Assembly (NCBI GenBank): GCA_050084515.1
Contig: CM114274.1
Coordinates: 33,790,001 to 33,854,000, forward strand
From: Blasia pusilla
Taxonomy: Eukaryota; Marchantiophyta; Marchantiopsida; Blasiales
Length of the DNA: 64,000 bases
Direction: 5' to 3'
Positions 57,099 to 64,000 of this stretch are shown one piece after another. The translations under genes and the position numbers were made by a program. The notes below the pieces were generated by a model. The model had not been told where the DNA came from, did no database searches, and saw only the letters and a list, made by a program, of their open reading frames with translations. Positions within the stretch are counted from its first letter, which is position 1. Every line of letters begins with the position of its first letter.

Positions 57099-57732
57099 AA
57101 GAGGAGAGAGGAAACTACCTTCAACCCAAAGCCATACTTTTTTTTTAAGAGAGCTTTCTCTGGTTTGAAGAGAGTTTCCGTTGAGTTGAAGAGAGGAATT
57201 TCTTAATGAACATTTTTTGCAATTTTTTTGCATGTGCTTAGTCACTTGCACCCATTTTTTTTTCCTCTTTCCCATTCTAGAAAATCCGTCTGAATCTGAC
57301 GCGGTGCGAGTTGGAAACATTTTTTTTTGAAAAATCATTGGAATTAATCATGTGGAAGAAATCACTCTTTCCATCCAAAATCAGGAACAAATCTATCATT
57401 TTGGATAAATTTCAAGCTCACAGTAAACACTCTAGCAGTTTAAAGTCCAATCTAAGACCTCATTTTTCATCCTCAAAGTGTTTTGTTTAAAATACTTCGC
57501 TCTTCTTTGAGGGAAAAAATTGGTTGGTGGATTCCTACTCCTACCTCGGACTCTCTTAAAACTACAAGCTTTACAACATAGTACATGTGCTTACAAGGGA
57601 AATACCTTTTCCCAGTTGTCTCCCTTTGGACAAAGTCATCATAGGAATATGTGGGAAAGCAACATATGTGGACCACATACACTCCTGTCACACTTGAATT
57701 CACAATGTTGTTCCTGACCCAATACAACCTTC
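57099..57732. other. No recognised feature
   Basis: This is the flank beyond the copia truncation point. Short ORFs on both strands (57042-57338 and 57473-57727 minus, 57520-57717 plus) have no recognisable content. Confidence 0.35.
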
Positions 57733-58980
57733 CTATTCCATTCCCAATTTGAATGTCTTTTGTGGCATGATTTCCATGTTTGCTTCTCGAGCTAATGCGA
57801 TTCTCTTTGCTCTCTCCACCGTTGGCCTACACATTCTATTTCTCTTCACTCCATTTCTTGACTCGAACAGAAATAGTGGATTGAGATCATCCACCTTCTC
57901 CGGATACATGTTCACATTAATCTTGGGTTGAATCCAAAATGCAAAAGTCTTTGTTATGCAAACATGCTCCAAAGTCCCTACGTCTACGAGTCTGAAACCA
58001 ACACTTGTAATATTGTCCACTTCCTCGTGAGTGCAATTGGTACTTGCTGCAATGGGCCAAATCATGGAGGTATGTCCCACAGCTCCAATGGCAGTCGGAT
58101 AAGACTTCCCGAAAGCGCACGATTCATTTGGGCAGAAGAAGTACTTCAATTGATCTCCGGTTCTAGTAAAATGATCAAAGGTTTTCAGTCCCCAGAAGCC
58201 AGGAAGTGGTCGTCCAGTCCTTGTACAATTCTATTCAGGAAAGTGCCACATGGTCTCCTTGTGCTATCCAATCCTGCATTGCAAGTGGATCCACGTCCAG
58301 GGTTGCTTCGAGAAATATGCTACCGCTTGAGGTTGCAGTCAACCTCAATGACCAGAATCCCATACTCTTGAACTACCCCCAGACTGTTGAGGGATTTTGA
58401 AATAAAACATTCACTGATTTTGCAAAAGCTCAATTAACTCGTATTTGGGAGTAGTCTGATGTCTTTGAATACGTTGGCGGGGTAATTTCATCATCCAAAT
58501 CAATCACCGGATTCTTTCCTCGATGCTAATGCTTGATTTGCCTAAAGTCAATATACATGTCAGATCTCCAAGAGTCTCGTTCAAATTGCTCTACTACCAT
58601 CTGTATGGAACGTCTCGAAACACGTCCGTGAATTTCCCCACCAACGTGGACGTCTTTATCAAGAGGAGTTCCAGCTACGCACCAATTGAAAGATTCCACA
58701 AACAATGTCTCATCCCCAGATCTAACAACGGCTCTAACATCGAGCTCGTAAATCAAAGGGCCCTTTCCCTTGGTTATGCCCTTTGTAAGGAAGAAGGGGA
58801 GGCTGCAGATTCTAGCATTGCTATTGCCTGGTCTTGTTGGCATGCCTCAACAAGAGATAGTTTTGGAGATGTTTGTGATGACCTCCAACAATATTGGACA
58901 CTCTCGGCTCCACTTGTGTTGGGGCAGAGGGCATTTTCAGGAATGTTAACTCCCTGCACACGAAAACATATCAATTGAAT
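57733..58980 (-). pseudogene. Unidentified broken coding region
   Basis: Two minus-strand frames look protein-like rather than random. One is 58843-58526 (105 codons; includes GPLIYELDVRAVVRSGDETL and VHVGGEIHGRVS). The other is 58149-57733 (138 codons; includes FFCPNESCAFGKSYP and NVNMYPEKVDDLNPLFLFES). Both lie in the same direction as the inverted gypsy-family relic immediately to the right (59766 down to about 59128). Between them the sequence has many stops. No family is recognised. They could be an unrecognised part of a transposon or another integrated element. Confidence 0.3.
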
Positions 58981-59120
58981 ACTTGAATGCTTGCAACCCG
59001 TCGGCTTTTGACGGGTTGCAAGATGAACTTTTTTTGGAAAAAAGTAGCTTCCAACCCGTCCGATTCTGACGGGTTGCAAGAAAGTAACTTTCAGCCCCTG
59101 CAAACGAAAACATATCAATT
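58954..59120. repeat. Paired hairpins flanked by a 22-bp direct repeat
   Basis: CTTGCAACCCGTC and its exact inverse GACGGGTTGCAAG form a hairpin at about 58991-59023. A second, slightly imperfect copy of the hairpin is at about 59051-59081. The pair is bracketed by a direct repeat, GC(A)(A/C)ACGAAAACATATCAATT-like, at about 58955-58977 and 59099-59120. Confidence 0.75.
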
Positions 59121-59127
59121 ACGCCCA

Positions 59128-60366
59128 ATTGGTAGGACCACTCAATGTGTACGGTGGATCACTAACACTCTCCTCTATATCCTCCCCCTTGTCTGAAGAC
59201 GACATAGAAGGAGATTGAGGTGGTCTCTCACGTGGAGACCCTCGAAACCTTGCACCACTCCGGGTAAACCATCCAGAGCTACTCTCAGGTCCACTACTTC
59301 GCCTCTCAAAATCCCGAAAGGACGCCGTGATGGCCCTTGTGTCCCTCTCACACAATCACTCTCAACCTCGCGAGTAATCCCCCAATCACTCAAACTAAAC
59401 ATGCGGCACTCAATTTACACTCTCTCACTAAGACGTGTGTTGTGCGACAACAAGCAGCGTGGTGCGGCAAATCAACTGATCTATCCTCTCGTCGACAAAC
59501 CATCCTCAACTCAGGACATCCCACACAGGTCTATGTCCCCTAAACCCATACATCATCGATGCTCTGAGCATCAGCACGAAACCCAGTATCTCAAATCACT
59601 TCCCAATACCCGGAAATCCCTTACACGTGCAGGGCAAGAGACCTGAATGGGTAATCTAACAATAATGTCGATATCGCTCCTCGACAATTGCAAATCTCGA
59701 CCCCAACTCGGTCGTGAAGACAACTCCTCCAATCAGCAAGTCGTACTCCTCTCGTACTGACACTCCTGAAACCTCATGTTTGAGAGGTGGCATATAGCAT
59801 GTCTGACGCCATCTCTCACTAGGATTCCTCAGGGATGATGGATGTGTCACAAATATACACAGAGTAGATGCTAAGGTAGGTATGGATTGCGAGTTATATC
59901 GGTGACATGGAAGACAATAAGGCGACTAAGGGTGGGGCCACATGAATACCCGAAATTTTTGCTCTTAGGACCTAGAGATGTATGTCATGGTAGGTAGGGA
60001 TAGATGGCTACTTGGAGTTAGAGGGACCTAACCACCAACTAGGGGGCGATTGGAAATATCTTAGTATTGTCTTGATATTTGGATGCCCTGAGTTAGAGTG
60101 GATTGTGTGTTATCAGTAAAACCTATGTATGTTGTATGGCCATGTGTATATGCACGACAACAGTTACATTTTTTAGGATAGATCAACAAGATCTAATAGA
60201 GCGTCTTCAAGGATAGTGGAGGACAGCTTTGGGAGATCAAGGATGACCTATTAAGGCCACGGATAACCTGAGAGAGTAAGTTTCCCCTTTCGACTTATTT
60301 GGAACCATATAGAGAAACTTACTTTTTCGAGTAAGGTACCATTTTAAGTATAGTTGACTTTTTAAA
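59128..60366. mobile_element. Inverted, internally deleted relic of the DNMT-gypsy family
   Basis: 59766 down to about 59128 on the minus strand is homologous to the element's leader/gag-proximal part (44880-45510 of the full copy). From about 59781 to 60366 the plus strand is homologous to the element's 3' end: the PHD-finger tail (compare 52469 onward), the 3' untranslated part, the polypurine tract (CTAGGGGGCGA), block A (about 60049-60160) and part of block B (about 60163-60366). The 5' and 3' parts are thus joined head-to-head with all of pol missing. Divergence is much higher than between the two terminal repeats of the full copy, so this is an older insertion. Confidence 0.8.
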
Positions 60367-62178
60367 GACCAAAAATTGTGGTCTTTATTTAACTCAACAG
60401 TGAATACAATCATCATGATGGTTGGGGAAAACTATTGGTACAAGAAGAAATCTAAAATGCATTATCCACCATATTTCATTTTACCCCTCTTATATCCCAT
60501 GGTAGAAGGCCTATGAAAACAAAAGGGTTTTATAAGTTTTCTTCATGACCCATGCTTCCTATTACGTATGCAAAGAAATTATTTATCAATACCCCTCCTA
60601 GAATAATTAGGATTAAATAGACATTGCCCTCTACCTCTCATGATCATGCAGTACTTCGATTAGATTTAATTGTATAAACAACCATATTATGAATCCTCAT
60701 ATTATTTCTTTAAGGAAAATACATTTAAGTGCTTATAAGGTTACTTTCAACCATCCCCTCGAATCCCATTATCCCTTAACCTCAAGAACCAACAATAATG
60801 CCTTACTTGAAATCCCTCCACTCTCAAATTATCACCATCATCTATTTCAATGAAATGAAAAGTAGCTTACGCACTAAGCCCTATCAACCATTCATTCAAC
60901 TAGACCATCCACATCTCATCATCAATCCATTAGAACTAGATCACATAGATTTATAACCCCATCACCATCCCCATATTTCCCCATCAATTGACGATTTTAC
61001 GTTGCAAAGAAGACACTATTATACCGCTAAATACATTCAGAAAGGTTGCCTACATGTCAAAGAATTATAATGCTCCACACACTTGCACCATTTCTTGGAA
61101 ATGGGTAGGTTAGATGATGAAATGATTGTAGTTTTGGAGCTTCGAACCAAAGCACCTACTACTAGATAGAAAGAAAAAAAAAAAAAAAACCTCGTATACA
61201 TTCTAATATAAACAAGATCTTGGTGCAAATCCCTACCTCCATAATTTAGGCTTCTTTGGAACATCTTAGTGGCTAGCCAGCTAAGTGAATATAGTGAAAC
61301 GGGATCTTGACTTTCTTGAGCTCCCCAATAGTTAAGCCATTACTCTAAGGTCCAGGTCCCATGGACGAGAGGTCACGGAGACTGTCAGGGATCACCAATA
61401 TTTCTGCGCCCAAAACTTCTTGGTGCAAAATTGCCCTGCATGGCGACCCTGAACAATACGTATCTGATGGTTAGGATAAGAAACGAATGTTCTTTCTTGG
61501 ATTATCCGCCGGGAATATGATTTGGGCACAGAAACGAGGTTGCCGCAAACTTTTTTTCCCGTCCATGGGATCCGACCGTAAGCTAAGCTCTATATTTGTT
61601 GGATAAAGGTCCCCCGTGGTATATTTGAAGGTTAATCAATAGAATATGAGTTTTTTTAGGAGTTTCAATATTGCCTCACCAGCGATATCACTGATGAAGA
61701 TTAGACTCCTACACACCAAAAAGGAGGTTGGGGCCCTCACACAATATATCATATAGACATGGAGGACAACAGGTTATGGTGTAGGGCATTAGGTTTGAAC
61801 AATGCTACCCATCCGCCTCATAAATCACATGTTGACCCCATGGAAGTTTGGACATTAACTAAATTGACAAGTATAAATAAGAGGAAAGAGATTCAATGTA
61901 AAGTTCTTAGTGGATAGGTTATAAAAATAGGGTCTTAGAGTCGCACTTCCAACTTGGCCATTTACCAACTAGTAGATGATTGGAACTTATACCCATAATG
62001 TTAGAGTGGAAATTAGCAAATGAGTGATGGGAGATAATATGGAGGAAAATACATCAAAAGTAGTATCACTGCATATGGGCAAATTTCATAGAATGTCCTA
62101 TAGAGAAATTTTAAGATTAAAATATTTTGAACTTAAGTAGGGCTAATCATTTTCATATAAATTTTCCTACTGGGAGAT

Positions 62179-62272
62179 CCCATTATAACCTAAGTGTGTA
62201 AATACACATAGTGGGATTGAAGACTCCCATTATAACCTAAGTGTGTAAATACACATAGTGGGATTGAAGACT
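62179..62272 (+). repeat. 47-bp tandem duplication of a hairpin unit
   Basis: Two identical 47-bp units (starts 62179 and 62226) contain CCCATTATAACC, then TGTGTAAATACACA and ATAGTGGGA. Within each unit TGTGT/ACACA and TCCCATTAT/ATAGTGGGA (one mismatch) can pair, so each is a potential stem-loop. The identity of the copies implies a recent duplication. Confidence 0.9.
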
Positions 62273-62773
62273 GCACTAATGTTACTCTTTGATGTCTCCT
62301 ACTAGTAAGAACTTGTTCTATGCATTATCGATTGAGGACGCTCTTGTGATAGAGACCACCAAATTTAATTTACTAATGAGTACTTATTTCTGAACTCATG
62401 CACGTATAAATGGGCGGATGAATTTGACAACACGTAATAATAATACAGATGTTTTAGTTCATGCCATGGCATTAAGGTTATGCATACCTATTTAAGTTAT
62501 CAAGTGGTTTTTGCTTTATGTAGTAGTTACAAATGGACGAGTTTTCAAGTGACATTTATCATAATCAACTCTGTTGGCTGGTATTGGAGAACATGGCATA
62601 GTTTAAGAGAACGGACACTCACAATTTAAGGGAAAGAACACTCACATCTAAGAGACATGGCTTCACTAAAGAGAGAGGAGTCAGATGAGGGAAGACGAGC
62701 ACAATGGGAGGATAGTGGGAGATGACAGTATCTGGATGATCTAGGGAAAGTGACTTGATGGTTCACACTACTG

Positions 62774-62843
62774 CACAGCCAGTCCCTGGGGTATTCGCAT
62801 TTGCGTGTGGTAGGGACAAGTGAGATGTCCTACACTGGCTGTG
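62774..62843 (+). repeat. Inverted repeat with ~50-bp loop
   Basis: CACAGCCAGT at about 62774 is matched by its exact complement ACTGGCTGTG at about 62833. Inside, GTCCCT and AGGGAC can extend the stem imperfectly. It may be a chance hairpin, a small transposon remnant or a small-RNA-like fold. Nothing decides among these. Confidence 0.5.
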
Positions 62844-64000
62844 AGAGCTTAGGGTATATCACCGTGCAATAGGGACGAGGAACATGTCCTGTGTTCCATA
62901 AGACGTCACCGTTCGAAGTAGCAGATTCGTGAGCGTGCTGATCACATCATCTTTTCCTTGAAGACCTTCATTTAATTCGTGTTACATTGGCATCGATTGC
63001 TGAATATATGAATTTAGGTGTGAAAATGTCCAGAGGTCTACGTATCACCATGTCTTTGAATGAACCTCGCTTCACATACCATTTTTATTGTAGGGTTCAG
63101 TGGATGGTCCGGGATTCCGCGGCATTATATCTTGCTCTGGTTTTTCGGTCGAGGTTTTGAGGTTTTTGTTCATCGGATCTACAATTGTTTCTCCAATAAA
63201 GGATCATCACATAGCCAATCCAGACATTGGGACTCCAATGGATGTATGGATCCTAGATTGAGTTCCACTCGTTCTAGATTGGTCTCACAAAACGCGGCAA
63301 AATCTACGCAAAACCTGTCCTGTTACAATAATGAAAAAATTCCTATTCGGGTTTATTCTTGACCGGGATCCAAGTTTTTTGGTCCAGATTATTTATCGTG
63401 TTTGTGTGCAGGCACGGGCCAGGAACTTTAACCAGATTTTTCCTTCAGATTTGCACCCATTCCAGCAGTAGCCTCAAGAAGTACTTCGGTTCTTTTCCCA
63501 AATATTGCCACCTCTATCATAATCAATCAGGGCCAAAATTTCATGGTTGATCATCATCAGTCAATCCATGTTGAATCGTGGAAAGGAGAAAACTTGCTAA
63601 ATGTTCACTTCCCAAGGCGTGTTTTTTAACACTTTTAATCAAGTTGAAAGTCTCCATGTGGAGCTCCACCACATGGTCACGGTACTCTAATTTATCTACG
63701 ATAGGGAAAGAGTGGCATGTACCATCATTGCTCATGCCTTGTTAGACCCACAGAGTCCAGAAGCTGCACCAGGGAACATGAATCACCAGGTCATGAGCCC
63801 AAAAAACGCACTCTAAGCTGAAGTCAAAAACTGAAGGCACACTGTGGAACAAACTGTCCTAAACAGGCGAAGTAACACCACCCATGTGCACAACAAACCT
63901 TACCGTCGGAAGTAGTCCATTACTCTTGCGCTACAAGTGATAAACCACATTGAAATACCTTCAAATTTGTCTTCCCCAGCACATTTGAGAAGTCCCACTC

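Larger units (their letters stand above)
60367..64000. other. Right end of window, no recognised gene
   Basis: No conserved protein was recognised. ORFs at 61037-61264, 63060-63362, 63359-63550 and 63541-63735 are short and featureless. The segment 62990-63560 is less AT-rich than its surroundings and might contain part of a gene continuing beyond 64000, but nothing supports a specific call. An A-homopolymer of about 19 bases lies near 61173-61191. Confidence 0.35.

Overview
The window looks like nuclear DNA of a land plant. It has spliced genes with GT-AG introns, plant-type LTR retrotransposons, a Mutator-like (MULE) DNA transposon, and a plant-type Ras-group LRR gene. The small-to-medium introns and an LTR element carrying a DNA methyltransferase fit a non-seed lineage (bryophyte or lycophyte) better than a flowering plant. 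That placement is an inference with low confidence. No rRNA, tRNA or CRISPR array was recognised.

Layout. 1-1705: AT-rich repeat debris with Helitron-like ends. 1706-14510: one 12.8-kb MULE with about 125-bp terminal inverted repeats and an 8-bp flanking direct repeat. It carries a four-exon transposase on the minus strand (one in-frame TGA), unidentified accessory coding on the plus strand, and a possible captured LRR-gene exon. 14511-19669: mostly unrecognised. 19670-36814: a genic island on the minus strand with three conserved genes: an intronless PIRL-type LRR protein, a DUF212 / acid phosphatase-haloperoxidase-related membrane protein (3 exons), and the spliceosomal WD40 protein SMU1 (about 17 exons). 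36815-43190: AT-rich repeat debris, microsatellites and an older LTR relic. 43191-53505: a decayed Ty3/gypsy element. 53506-57098: minisatellite, then a 5' truncated-copy Ty1/copia relic. 57099-60366: unidentified ORFs and an inverted, internally deleted relic of the same gypsy family. 60367-64000: no recognised gene.

The most striking system is the gypsy element at 43191-53505. Its reading order is gag (zinc knuckle), retropepsin-like protease, a C5-cytosine DNA methyltransferase with motifs I, IV (PCQ), VI (ENV) and the C-terminal motifs, then reverse transcriptase, RNase H, integrase, and a terminal PHD finger. A transposon carrying both a DNA-methylation writer and a histone-mark-reader-type domain suggests it engages host chromatin. 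The copy is broken by stops and frameshifts, so it is a fossil, although its terminal repeats are still about 99% identical. Its terminal-repeat arrangement is also odd (permuted).

The MULE may be a second autonomous system. Its transposase has all three catalytic-acid contexts and a SWIM zinc finger, and the convergently transcribed accessory genes sit where other MULE families carry non-transposase genes.
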